This document shows positions 1 through 7,644 of a stretch of 27,294 nucleotides of DNA, in pieces. Source of the stretch: an uncultured Atopobium sp. (GTDB taxonomy: Bacteria > Actinomycetota > Coriobacteriia > Coriobacteriales > Atopobiaceae); the NCBI GenBank assembly GCA_916720015.1, contig CAKAPZ010000003.1:1-27294 (forward strand), in the 5' to 3' direction. Within the stretch, counting starts at the first letter, position 1, and each line of letters begins with the position of its first letter. The notes below the pieces were generated by a model. That model saw only the letters and a list, made by a program, of their open reading frames with translations. It was not told the DNA's origin and did not search any database. The translations under genes and the position numbers were made by a program.

Positions 1-86
1 GTAAATGCGAGCGTGACCCCGCATGGAACCTCAGGATCCATGAGCAGGGTCACGCCGTGTAAGCACTGTCTATTCAGCGCGCACAT
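1..86 (-). CDS. pgeF: PgeF/YlmD-like laccase-domain protein (5' end only)
   Basis: An ATG at 84-86 lies 2 bp beyond the ftsZ stop and opens a frame that runs off the window with no stop. The 28 visible residues include HGVTLL, then MDPEVPCGVTLAF. This resembles the N-terminus of the PgeF/YlmD/YfiH family (laccase-domain proteins now linked to clean-up of mis-built muropeptides), and in many Gram-positive bacteria ylmD lies directly after ftsZ. No good SD precedes the ATG, so translation is probably coupled to ftsZ. A long perfect inverted repeat lies inside these codons (see 11-55). The identification rests on position and a short stretch of sequence; another protein, or a start at the internal ATG at 40-42, cannot be excluded. 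Confidence 0.5.
   Translation of the reverse strand, partial: MCALNRQCLHGVTLLMDPEVPCGVTLAF
11..55 (-). repeat. Two-tier inverted repeat in the start of the pgeF-like gene
   Basis: The outer arms are GCGTGACCC and GGGTCACGC (9 bp, positions 47-55 and 11-19 read on the minus strand). The inner arms are CATGGA and TCCATG (6 bp, 37-42 and 22-27) around a 9-nt loop. The two stems are separated by a small 4 x 2 internal loop. No U-run follows on either strand, so it is not a standard intrinsic terminator. It lies about 30 nt after the presumed start codon, inside coding sequence. Confidence 0.6.
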
Positions 87-88
87 AT

Positions 89-1225
89 TTAGATGCGGCT
101 ACGCTTAAGGAAGTCTGGAATATCAAACTCTTTCTCATTAGAAGAGTTGTTGGTGCGAGCAGGCTGTGGCTGAGCAGCTACAGGACGAGTTGGCTGTGGC
201 TGAGCAGGACGGCTTGGACGGGTGGTACTCTGAGTATTCAGAGTTGGAAGCTGCTGCTGAACGTTAGAGTCATTGAAGCCGGTTGCGATAACGGTTACGC
301 GAACCTGATCGCCCAGGGACTCATCAACAACAGTACCAAAGATGATGTTTGCATCAGGATCAACGTTCTTAGCAACCAGGTCAGCTGCCTCGTTAATCTC
401 CTGAATACCAAGGTCTTTATTACCAGCAATAGAGAGAAGAACGCGGGTTGCACCCTCGATGGAGCTCTCAAGCAGACGACTAGAAATTGCCTCTGTTGCA
501 GCATCAGCAGCGCGGTTATCACCAGCAGCAATACCAATGCCCATCATTGCGCTACCTGCGCCCTTCATGATGGTGCAGACATCTGCAAAGTCGAGGTTAA
601 TTAGGCCAGGAACAGTGATGAGGTCGGTAATACCCTGGGTACCCTGGCATAGAACATCGTCAGCCATGCGGAATGCCTCAAGCATGGTGGTCTTCTTCTC
701 AGAAAGATCAAGCAGACGATCGTTTGGAATAACAATGAGAGTATCAACATTCTCGGAAAGAGTCTTGATACCGTCAGCTGCAGAACCATAACGACGACGG
801 CCCTCGAAGGAGAATGGCTTAGTAACAACGCCAACGGTCAGTGCGCCAACGTCATTCTTTGCAATATCAGCAACAACTGGAGCAGCGCCGGTACCAGTAC
901 CGCCACCCTCACCAGCAGTGATGAAGACCATATCAGCGCCAGCAAGTGCAGCCTTGATCTCGTCGCGGCTATCCTCTGCTGCCTCTTTACCAACCTCAGG
1001 GTTAGCGCCAGCGCCAAGACCCTTGGTGATGTCAGTACCGATGTGAACCTTAATGTCAGCATCGGAGATTGCAAGAGCCTGTGCATCGGTGTTTACAGCA
1101 ACGAACTCAACGCCACGGATGCCTTCTTCAATCATGCGGTTGACAGCGTTAGTTCCGCCGCCACCAACGCCAACAACCTTGATAACAGCAAGATAGTTGT
1201 TAAGGGTATCGGTGTCCTTAATCAT
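89..1225 (-). CDS. ftsZ: Cell division protein FtsZ
   Basis: This is the tubulin-like GTPase that polymerises at mid-cell into the Z ring and recruits the divisome. At 378 aa it has normal length. The N-terminal nucleotide-binding motif [13 protein letters not shown] is at about 19-31, the NTDAQAL motif at about 45-51, and the tubulin signature [10 protein letters not shown] is at about 107-116. A variable Gln/Pro/Thr-rich linker of about 45 residues leads to the conserved C-terminal peptide [11 protein letters not shown], the usual docking site for partners such as SepF. The ATG at 1223-1225 follows a strong SD, AAGGAGG at 1231-1237. A 247-bp gap separates it from ftsQ and holds a candidate promoter, so ftsZ probably has its own transcript as well as any read-through. 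No ftsA lies beside it, as expected for Actinobacteriota. Confidence 0.99.
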   Translation of the reverse strand: MIKDTDTLNNYLAVIKVVGVGGGGTNAVNRMIEEGIRGVEFVAVNTDAQALAISDADIKVHIGTDITKGLGAGANPEVGKEAAEDSRDEIKAALAGADMVFITAGEGGGTGTGAAPVVADIAKNDVGALTVGVVTKPFSFEGRRRYGSAADGIKTLSENVDTLIVIPNDRLLDLSEKKTTMLEAFRMADDVLCQGTQGITDLITVPGLINLDFADVCTIMKGAGSAMMGIGIAAGDNRAADAATEAISSRLLESSIEGATRVLLSIAGNKDLGIQEINEAADLVAKNVDPDANIIFGTVVDESLGDQVRVTVIATGFNDSNVQQQLPTLNTQSTTRPSRPAQPQPTRPVAAQPQPARTNNSSNEKEFDIPDFLKRSRI

Positions 1226-1362
1226 GTCTTCCTCCTTGAGGCACGCTTGTGCCCGTTTGTCCCGGAGCGCGACTGCGCTTAGGCTACGTTTATGCGCTCG
1301 CAGAACCGCTGTATAAAACCCTAAACCTCAAGTTAAGGCTTACGCTTCATGCAAAGCGGGGT

Positions 1363-1392
1363 ATATTTGCACAACTGACCCATACAAGTCAA
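1363..1392 (-). promoter_or_regulatory. Candidate ftsZ promoter
   Basis: On the minus strand TTGACT (1392-1387) is separated by 18 bp from AAATAT (1368-1363). The latter is preceded by TG one base upstream, giving an extended -10. It would start a leader of about 130 nt before the ftsZ ATG. A second, weaker pair, TTAACT (1336-1331) and TATACA (1315-1310), has a 15-bp spacer. Both come from visual matching to sigma-70-type consensus only. Confidence 0.45.
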
Positions 1393-1421
1393 ATAATATG
1401 TAGAAATTGTGAAGAAAGCTG

Positions 1422-1472
1422 GTAAACGGTAGGAAACTATTCCCTAACGGCACATATGGTTTGCGCGTTTAC
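1422..1472 (-). other. Nested stem-loop directly after ftsQ
   Basis: Perfect 7-bp outer arms GTAAACG (1472-1466) and CGTTTAC (1428-1422) enclose an inner stem TAGGGAA/TTTCCTA (1446-1430) with one G-U pair and a 3-nt loop. It begins on the base after the ftsQ stop codon. No U-run follows, so it is more likely an RNA processing or stability element, or a weak terminator, than a strong intrinsic terminator. Confidence 0.4.
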
Positions 1473-2531
1473 CTACGAAACACCAGAGCCAGACTGAACA
1501 TTTCCGGTAGAAACACGCCTATAGGTTGGGTTTGCAGGCGTTCTTACGTTCAAGTACGTAAGCTCTCCTGGGAACTGCTTAAGCATTGCCAGAATCACTT
1601 TTTCTTTGTCTGCAATCTGTGTTGGAGAGCCTAGGGCAACCTGTACACCATTGGTAAGCGTGACAGAGATCGCATCAACGCTACTAGCTGAGTAACTCAC
1701 AATCTGTGACGTAAGCTCTGACGAGAACGTAGACTGATACTGCATAACCGCTTGAATTTCTGCGTCTGTTGCCGTGGTACCCGCTACAGGAGAAACTGTT
1801 GCAGGAACATCTGTGATAAGCAGCTCACCTTCTGAGGTTGCCTTCTCAAGCGCAACGGTAGCGGTAGTCTTTCCTTCTGGTACGTTAAGCTGATCTGCCT
1901 CAAGCCAGACGTTATTCTCGCCCAAATACCATGCAACCGGACCAGAAGAAAGCGCCACAACGGCTGTAACCTTGCGCTCTGTGATGGTAATACGCAACGT
2001 ATTAGGGAACTGCCTCTCGTACGTTGCAGAAGCTACCCAAGGGTCTTTCTGAAGTTCTTGGGTAATAAGGGACTCATCCATATTGAGCAGGGTTGTTCCC
2101 TCTTCTACTGCAATGAGCTTTTGAATTTGCTCGTTAGTAACGTGCTCTGTTGGCTCTACCTGAATGTTGGTAATAGCAAAGACTGAGGAAGAACGTAGGA
2201 CGAGAAAAGCAATGCCAGCGAGAAGGGCGAGGCTAAGCAAGACGATAAAGGCCGTGCGTACTGCCTTAAACGATACCTTTCTGCTGTGTTTAATACGCTC
2301 AGCACGAGCTTGAGCTGCAGTTTTTGTAGCGTTATTTGGCTTTTTGGCAGAAATCTTTTTAGTAGAAGGCTTGGCATCAGAAGCTGTAGCCTCAACCTTT
2401 GGCTTAGGCTTAAAAGCCTTACTCATAAAAGAAGGCTTGGTTGCCCCTGCCGCCTGAGTAGTTCCAGACGATAAAGGCTCCCTCTTTGTGCCCTTACGGC
2501 GTGTTGGTTGCTTTGAAGTATCTTCTGCCAT
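1473..2531 (-). CDS. ftsQ: Cell division protein FtsQ/DivIB
   Basis: This bitopic divisome protein links FtsL and its partners to the septal synthase FtsW-FtsI. From the ATG at 2529-2531 it has 352 aa. A Lys/Thr/Ala-rich, basic cytoplasmic tail of about 90 residues is followed by one membrane segment (about 91-112). A POTRA domain (about 117-185) starts at FAITNIQV and contains LLNMDES and DPWVASATYERQFPNTL, and a FtsQ/DivIB C-terminal domain follows. The frame is open 35 codons further upstream, but that part lies inside murB and lacks FtsQ character. The chosen ATG has the SD AGGGA overlapping the murB stop, 7 bp away. It is the last gene of the tight murC-murB-ftsQ run. Confidence 0.93.
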   Translation of the reverse strand: MAEDTSKQPTRRKGTKREPLSSGTTQAAGATKPSFMSKAFKPKPKVEATASDAKPSTKKISAKKPNNATKTAAQARAERIKHSRKVSFKAVRTAFIVLLSLALLAGIAFLVLRSSSVFAITNIQVEPTEHVTNEQIQKLIAVEEGTTLLNMDESLITQELQKDPWVASATYERQFPNTLRITITERKVTAVVALSSGPVAWYLGENNVWLEADQLNVPEGKTTATVALEKATSEGELLITDVPATVSPVAGTTATDAEIQAVMQYQSTFSSELTSQIVSYSASSVDAISVTLTNGVQVALGSPTQIADKEKVILAMLKQFPGELTYLNVRTPANPTYRRVSTGNVQSGSGVS

Positions 2532-2538
2532 ATCTTCC

Positions 2539-3453
2539 CTATGCCCCAAAACCCAGAAGTTTAACCTCTGGTTGAAGATCAATGTCAAACTTTTCTTGCA
2601 CGGCATCGTGTGCCCTGCGCATGAGCGCAATGACATCTGAAGCGCTGGCGTTGTCGGTATTCACAATAAAGTTTGCATGGATATCGGAAATCTGTGCGCC
2701 ACCCTCTGTGGCTCCCTTAAGACCGCACTCTTCAATAAGTGCCCCGGCAGACCTACTACCTGGATTCTTAAAGACAGAACCGCAGCAAAGCTGACCAGTT
2801 GGTTGCGTGTTTCTTCTACGCTGCAAGAGTGTATCCATGCCAAGAGCAACTTTAGGACGATTAGACGCTGTCAGCGCAAACGTTGCCTCAAGGATGATCT
2901 CGTCTGGCGCAAACGTGGTATAGCGATAACCCCATTCAATCTCAGAAGCATCGTAACGCACAAGACCCTTACCAGGCTTAAGTACCACGCAATCACGGAC
3001 GGCTTTACCAATCCAATCATGCCTGGTACCTGCGTTCATCGAAAGAGCGCCGCCAATAGTTCCGGGGATACCAGCACACATCTCAAGGCCAGAAAGACCT
3101 GCTTTCATGGCCTCATTGCAAACGCGTGCCGTAAGCGCACCTGCACCTGCAGTAATGAGGTTATTCTCGCCAACTGAAATGGTAGAAAGCTCATCGTCGA
3201 GCACAATAACGCAGCCGTTGTAGCCCTTATCAGAGACAAGAATGTTTGAACCCTTGCCCAAAAGCACCCAATCAACTCGATTTGCTGCAAGCAACTCAAG
3301 CACACGCACCAGCGCCACGTGGCTGTGAACAGCAGCAAAGAGCGACGCCTTACCACCAATCCTAAAGGAAGTATGGTGGCTCAGCGGCTCATCTTGCTTG
3401 ATTGTTGCATCAAGGGCCCCAGAAAGGCTTACATAGGCGTTAAACAAGCTCAC
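2539..3453 (-). CDS. murB: UDP-N-acetylenolpyruvoylglucosamine reductase MurB
   Basis: MurB uses FAD and NADPH to reduce UDP-GlcNAc-enolpyruvate to UDP-MurNAc, the second committed step of peptidoglycan synthesis. The FAD-binding domain shows SFRIGGKA (29-36), LLGKGSNILVS (64-74) and GLEMCAGIPGTIGGALSMNAG (122-142). The catalytic serine lies in CCGSVFKNP (S226) and the C-terminal Glu in QPEVKLLG (E296). I start at the GTG at 3451-3453 because AGGA lies 8 nt upstream, overlapping the murC stop. The frame is open 25 codons further, but that stretch overlaps murC. This gives 304 aa, normal for the family. Placement next to murC is usual in Gram-positive dcw clusters. Confidence 0.95.
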   Translation of the reverse strand: MSLFNAYVSLSGALDATIKQDEPLSHHTSFRIGGKASLFAAVHSHVALVRVLELLAANRVDWVLLGKGSNILVSDKGYNGCVIVLDDELSTISVGENNLITAGAGALTARVCNEAMKAGLSGLEMCAGIPGTIGGALSMNAGTRHDWIGKAVRDCVVLKPGKGLVRYDASEIEWGYRYTTFAPDEIILEATFALTASNRPKVALGMDTLLQRRRNTQPTGQLCCGSVFKNPGSRSAGALIEECGLKGATEGGAQISDIHANFIVNTDNASASDVIALMRRAHDAVQEKFDIDLQPEVKLLGFGA

Positions 3454-3463
3454 GGCAGAGGTC

Positions 3464-4879
3464 CTAGTGGTTCTGAAGACGCTCTTTGAGTGCGCGGATA
3501 AACATTGGTCCAATCTGAGTGACATCACCTGCGCCCTGAGTAATCAGCAGATCTCCTGGCTGAACCGTATCAAGAAGGTCTGCGATAAGATCTCGGCGAG
3601 AAGGGATATAACGCACGTCAGAAACAGTATTGGTAGCCTGAACTCTTGAAGAAACGGTCTTGCCCGAGACGCCTGGAATAGGCAGCTCGCCTGCTGAGAA
3701 GACATCCATGACGCGCAAAACGTCAATGCCATCAAATGCATGTGCAAACGAATCTGCCAAGTCCTGCGTTCTGCTGTAGCGGTGTGGCTGGAAAACAACA
3801 ACAACGCGCTTGAAGCCAAGAGGAAGAGCTGCAGACATGGTTGCTGCAATCTCGGTTGGATGGTGACCGTAATCGTCTACGACGGTAATACCGTTGATGT
3901 CGCCTACGTGCGTAAAGCGACGGCGTGCGCCCTTGAACTGCGAAAGCGCTGCTGCGGCCTCCTCAAGGTCAAAGCCAAGAGCATCAGCAACGGCAATTGC
4001 AGCGGTAGCGTTTGCAACGTTGTGCTTACCAGGATTAGCTGGAAGTACCACAGAGATAGTCTGACCAGAAGGAGTCTTAATGGTCAGAGGATTCTCAATA
4101 CCAGCTTTTCTCTCCTCCTGTGTGCAAACAAAGTCGCAGCTTGAATCAAAGCCGTAGGTAACTACGTGCCTACCAGTTGACTGAGCAAGCTCAACGTAAT
4201 GAGGATTATCGCCGTTGATAACAACAGTTTCTTCCTTATCAAGCAAGCTCATAAACTCACAGAAGGTCTTCTCGATATTCTCTAGAGAACCGTAGTGGTC
4301 AAGGTGATCTGCCTCAATATTGGTGACAACAACCACGTTAGGGTTAAGGAACATAAATGAACCGTCAGACTCGTCCGCTTCGCAGACAAAGTACTGGCCG
4401 TTGCCGTTTTTACCGTTGGTATCGTAGCCTTCAACAACGCCACCAATCAAAAATGATGGATCAGCGCCAAGTTTGTCCAACATGGTAGCAACCATAGAAG
4501 ACGTGGTGGTCTTGCCGTGAGTGCCCGCAACAGCAATGGTCTTGCGGCCGCGCGACAAATACGAGAGCATCTTAGCGCGAGGCCAAATAGGAATGGAAAG
4601 CTCACGTGCGCGAATGACCTCTGGGTTTGTCTCTGGGATTGCGGTAGAGGTAACAATGACATCAGGCATCACAGCGTCAATAGTGGCTGCGGTGTGGCCG
4701 ATGCTTACCTGAATACCTGCATCTTCAAGCTCTCTAACATAATGCGAGCTCTTTAGATCGGAGCCGGTAACGGTGCAGCCGCGCTCGTGCAGAACAAGCG
4801 CAATTCCGCTCATACCTGCGCCACCAATTCCAATAAAATGTGCACGCGAGATGGTCTTCTCGCCCATGGAATCTGCCAT
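3464..4879 (-). CDS. murC: UDP-N-acetylmuramate--L-alanine ligase MurC
   Basis: This cytoplasmic ATP-dependent ligase adds the first stem residue, L-Ala, to UDP-MurNAc. The N-terminal UDP-binding motif is GIGGAGMSGIA (17-27). The Mur-ligase P-loop GTHGKTTT, the EADESDGSF segment, NIEADHLDHYG, DDYGHHPTEI and FQPHRYSRT are all present in order. I choose the ATG at 4877-4879 (471 aa) because AAAGG sits 7 nt upstream. An in-frame ATG at 4931-4933 has only a weak SD, and its 18 extra codons run through a perfect hairpin (4913-4931). MurG ends 81 bp upstream, the widest gap inside this cluster. Confidence 0.95.
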   Translation of the reverse strand: MADSMGEKTISRAHFIGIGGAGMSGIALVLHERGCTVTGSDLKSSHYVRELEDAGIQVSIGHTAATIDAVMPDVIVTSTAIPETNPEVIRARELSIPIWPRAKMLSYLSRGRKTIAVAGTHGKTTTSSMVATMLDKLGADPSFLIGGVVEGYDTNGKNGNGQYFVCEADESDGSFMFLNPNVVVVTNIEADHLDHYGSLENIEKTFCEFMSLLDKEETVVINGDNPHYVELAQSTGRHVVTYGFDSSCDFVCTQEERKAGIENPLTIKTPSGQTISVVLPANPGKHNVANATAAIAVADALGFDLEEAAAALSQFKGARRRFTHVGDINGITVVDDYGHHPTEIAATMSAALPLGFKRVVVVFQPHRYSRTQDLADSFAHAFDGIDVLRVMDVFSAGELPIPGVSGKTVSSRVQATNTVSDVRYIPSRRDLIADLLDTVQPGDLLITQGAGDVTQIGPMFIRALKERLQNH

Positions 4880-4912
4880 AAGAGAGCCTTTCCAAGTATT
4901 GTTATCGTTTGA

Positions 4913-4931
4913 GTCTTGGACATACCAAGAC
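4913..4931 (-). other. Hairpin in the murG-murC gap
   Basis: Perfect 7-bp arms GTCTTGG and CCAAGAC enclose a 5-nt loop. A smaller AAAAC/GTTTT stem lies just upstream, near the murG stop. No U-run follows. It could affect murC translation or mRNA stability. Confidence 0.4.
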
Positions 4932-4960
4932 ATGTTTACTCTAACGCAAAACCGAATGTT

Positions 4961-6094
4961 TTATGCGCCACAAACGGCACTTTCCACAGCGTCAGCCACA
5001 AGAGATGCGGCGCTGCGCTGGTCAAGTGTAGCGGCTGCCTCGGAGAGCTTTTTGCGCTGGTCCGCGTTATCTACCAGCTCAAACAAAGCTGCCGAGAAGG
5101 TCGTGGTGCCCACCTGGGTATCTGGCACCAGAATAGCTGCTCCGGCATCCGACAACAAATGCGCGTTAGTAGTCTGATGATCTGCTGTTGCCAGAGGGTA
5201 CGGCACCAAAATGCTGGGGAGCTCAAGCGCTGCAATCTCGGCCACAGAAGATGCTCCGGAGCGAGAAACCACCAGGTCAGCCGCAGCAAGGGTGGCACCC
5301 ATGTTGGAGATGTAGGGCTTAACCTCCCAGCGAGCAGCCTCCTCGTCAGAAAGCTTCATGAGCGAGACAACCTCGTCGTAGAGCTTCTGGCCTGTTGACT
5401 GGATGATGCGCAGGTTAGGACGAGCAAGAAGCTCCTGCTTAAGCGCAGCAAACGTCTCGTTGATACTACGAGCGCCCAAACTACCGCCAAAGATAAGCAG
5501 CAATGTCTGATTGTCTGCAATGCCCAGCTCTTGCCTGGAGGCGGCTCTGTCAGCAGAAAGAACGCTCTTACGCACAGGATTGCCGGTAACCACAATGGTG
5601 TCTTGAGCCTTTACGTGGCCCTCAAAAGCCTTGCGAGCCTCTGGGAATGCAATGCACACCTTATCTGCTTTACCAGCAGATACACGGTTAGCAAGACCGG
5701 TTACTGAGTTCTGTTCGTGAATCAAATACGGGATATGGAGCTTTGCGCAAAGCTGAAGCAAAGGCAACTCAACATAGGCGCCAAAACCAATAGCAACATC
5801 AGGTGCACCCTGCTCTTTGAAGCGCTTGTGCAGCTGCATCTTTGCACGCTCAAGATTGTATGCCGCGCTGATGAGCGTCCAAGGACGTCTGCGATCAAAG
5901 CCATTTACATGGATAGGTACCAGCTCAAATCCTGCTTCAGGTACCAGCGTACCTTCAAGCTTGTTGGGCTGACCGTAAAACGTAACCTGATGACCGCGCT
6001 CACGAAGCTCCTCAGCTAGAGCCAGAGCTGGGTTAATGTGACCAGCGGTTCCACCTGCAGCAATTGCAACAGAGAGTTTCTTCTGTTCTGCCAT
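4961..6094 (-). CDS. murG: Lipid II synthase MurG (UDP-GlcNAc transferase)
   Basis: This GT28-family, membrane-associated enzyme transfers GlcNAc from UDP-GlcNAc to lipid I to form lipid II on the inner face of the membrane. The glycine-rich N-terminal loop AAGGTAGHINPALALA is followed by HEQNSVTGLANR, VTGNPVRKS, LLIFGGSLGARSINE and the donor-binding segment around RSGASSVAEIAALELPSIL ending in ATADHQTTNA. I start at the ATG at 6092-6094 (377 aa) because AGGAG lies 9 nt upstream. The in-frame ATG at 6101-6103 sits directly against that SD. The gene follows ftsW by 23 bp. Confidence 0.97.
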   Translation of the reverse strand: MAEQKKLSVAIAAGGTAGHINPALALAEELRERGHQVTFYGQPNKLEGTLVPEAGFELVPIHVNGFDRRRPWTLISAAYNLERAKMQLHKRFKEQGAPDVAIGFGAYVELPLLQLCAKLHIPYLIHEQNSVTGLANRVSAGKADKVCIAFPEARKAFEGHVKAQDTIVVTGNPVRKSVLSADRAASRQELGIADNQTLLLIFGGSLGARSINETFAALKQELLARPNLRIIQSTGQKLYDEVVSLMKLSDEEAARWEVKPYISNMGATLAAADLVVSRSGASSVAEIAALELPSILVPYPLATADHQTTNAHLLSDAGAAILVPDTQVGTTTFSAALFELVDNADQRKKLSEAAATLDQRSAASLVADAVESAVCGA

Positions 6095-6117
6095 GCAATC
6101 CATCTCCTAGAAATCAG

Positions 6118-7644
6118 CTATCGGCGAGCCCTGTTGTTTCCACGAAGCCTGTCCGATGCAGAAGGTCCCAAATCAATTCTGCGCCTTCCGGAGGCATCTG
6201 TCGTAATACGACCTTGAGGGGCGTCGTCATCTCTTGAGCGCAAAACGCCTCGTGATGGGCGTGCGGAGCTTTGTGCGCTGCTCTTAGGGCGAGAAGAACG
6301 TGGGAGTGGCATGCCTACCCCTACCCCACCATCAACCATGGTAAGACCAGCAAAACCTGGAGCATCAAAGGTATCCTGCTCTTCAGCTATGCTCCAAGAA
6401 GCGCGTTGCCTATCGTACTCGGTTTCTGGAAGCCTTGACTGCCTTGAAACAGACATCAAAAGACCAACCATCAAGATACTAGACATGATGGTTGAACCGC
6501 CGTATGAGATAAACGGCAGAGGCTTACCAGAAAGAGGCAAAAGGCCCAAAACACCACCGATGTTAACAAAGGCCTGGATAATAAACATAGAGGTACAACC
6601 TGCAGCAATAAGCCTACCGGTCAAATCTGGTGCATAGCGAGCAATCTTAAAGCCTGCCCATACCAGGGCGCCAAATACAGCCAAAAGACCCAAAACGCCA
6701 ATAAAGCCCAGCTCTTCTCCGATGACCGCAAAAATAAAGTCATTGTGAGCCATAGGAAGATAGGAATATTTCTGGCGAGAAAAACCAAAGCCAACACCAA
6801 AAATACCGCCAGAGCCAAAAGCATAAAAGCCCTGTGCAAGCTGATAACCTGCACCGTAATAATCAGCCCAAGGGTTGAGCATAGTCACAACACGAGCACG
6901 AGAATAATCATCTTTAAGAGATAAGAAGGCAAAGCCAATAAAGCCAGCAACAGCAATAGTTGCCAGAACCCTTCGGTCAACATCGGCAAGGTAGCCGATG
7001 ACCAAAAGTGTTCCCACAATAATCAGTGTGGAGCCCTTGTCTGGCTGGGCCAAAATAAGAAGCAGTGGCGCAAGCGCAGCAATAGCAAACTTTTTAAAGA
7101 ACTCCATCTGATCTATGGTCTGATCAATAAAGTACTGCTGAGCCAAATACGAGACAGAAATTAAGATGGTGATCTTTGCAAACTCAGACGGCTGGAAAGA
7201 AAACGGTCCAATTGAAATCCAACGGGTTGCACCATATGCATCAGCGCCAGCAATAGGAGTAAAAATAATTGCTAGCATTCCAAAGGTCACAATCCAGATA
7301 GGTACCTGGAAGTTTCTTACTACTGCGCGGTAGTCAATGCGAGAAACAATAAACGCTAACGCAACTCCTGCCGCAGCAAAGCCAAGCTGACGCTGCACGT
7401 AATAGAAGGGGTTGTAGCCCATATCCTCAGAGGTCATAGCAGAAATTGATGATGCAGAGTAAATCATCACCAGACCAAAACAAACCAAAATGGTTGTAGC
7501 AACAAGCAACACCAAACGAGGCTGCATAAAACGCTCTGGAATAGCACCAAAACGGCCTTTTGCCTGCGCACGTGAAGAAGATCTCTGGCGAGAAGTGCTT
7601 GAGTGCTGCGAGCGCTCAGTTGTTTGATTTCTACTAATAGCCAT
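6118..7644 (-). CDS. ftsW: Septal peptidoglycan polymerase FtsW (SEDS family)
   Basis: FtsW is a multi-spanning SEDS glycosyltransferase that polymerises lipid II at the septum with its class B PBP partner, here probably FtsI at 11553-13352. At 508 aa it is on the long side. A Ser/Arg/Gln-rich cytoplasmic head (1-40) precedes the first membrane segment at about 43-63. The conserved core has GYQLAQGFYAFGSGG, then MAHNDFIFAVIGEELGFIG (with the catalytic-type Asp in HNDF), and the signature PLPFISYGGSTIMSSILMVG. A basic, Ser/Arg-rich tail of about 110 residues follows. Its ATG shares one base with the murD stop (TAATG), and AGAGG lies 10 nt upstream. RodA is the main alternative, but position and partners favour FtsW. 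Confidence 0.96.
   Translation of the reverse strand: MAISRNQTTERSQHSSTSRQRSSSRAQAKGRFGAIPERFMQPRLVLLVATTILVCFGLVMIYSASSISAMTSEDMGYNPFYYVQRQLGFAAAGVALAFIVSRIDYRAVVRNFQVPIWIVTFGMLAIIFTPIAGADAYGATRWISIGPFSFQPSEFAKITILISVSYLAQQYFIDQTIDQMEFFKKFAIAALAPLLLILAQPDKGSTLIIVGTLLVIGYLADVDRRVLATIAVAGFIGFAFLSLKDDYSRARVVTMLNPWADYYGAGYQLAQGFYAFGSGGIFGVGFGFSRQKYSYLPMAHNDFIFAVIGEELGFIGVLGLLAVFGALVWAGFKIARYAPDLTGRLIAAGCTSMFIIQAFVNIGGVLGLLPLSGKPLPFISYGGSTIMSSILMVGLLMSVSRQSRLPETEYDRQRASWSIAEEQDTFDAPGFAGLTMVDGGVGVGMPLPRSSRPKSSAQSSARPSRGVLRSRDDDAPQGRITTDASGRRRIDLGPSASDRLRGNNRARR

Noticed and set aside
2532..2636. N-terminal extension of FtsQ by 35 codons
   Set aside because: The extension overlaps murB and does not look like FtsQ. 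The ATG at 2529-2531 has a suitable SD.
3454..3528. N-terminal extension of MurB by 25 codons
   Set aside because: It overlaps the end of murC, while the GTG at 3451-3453 has AGGA at the right distance.
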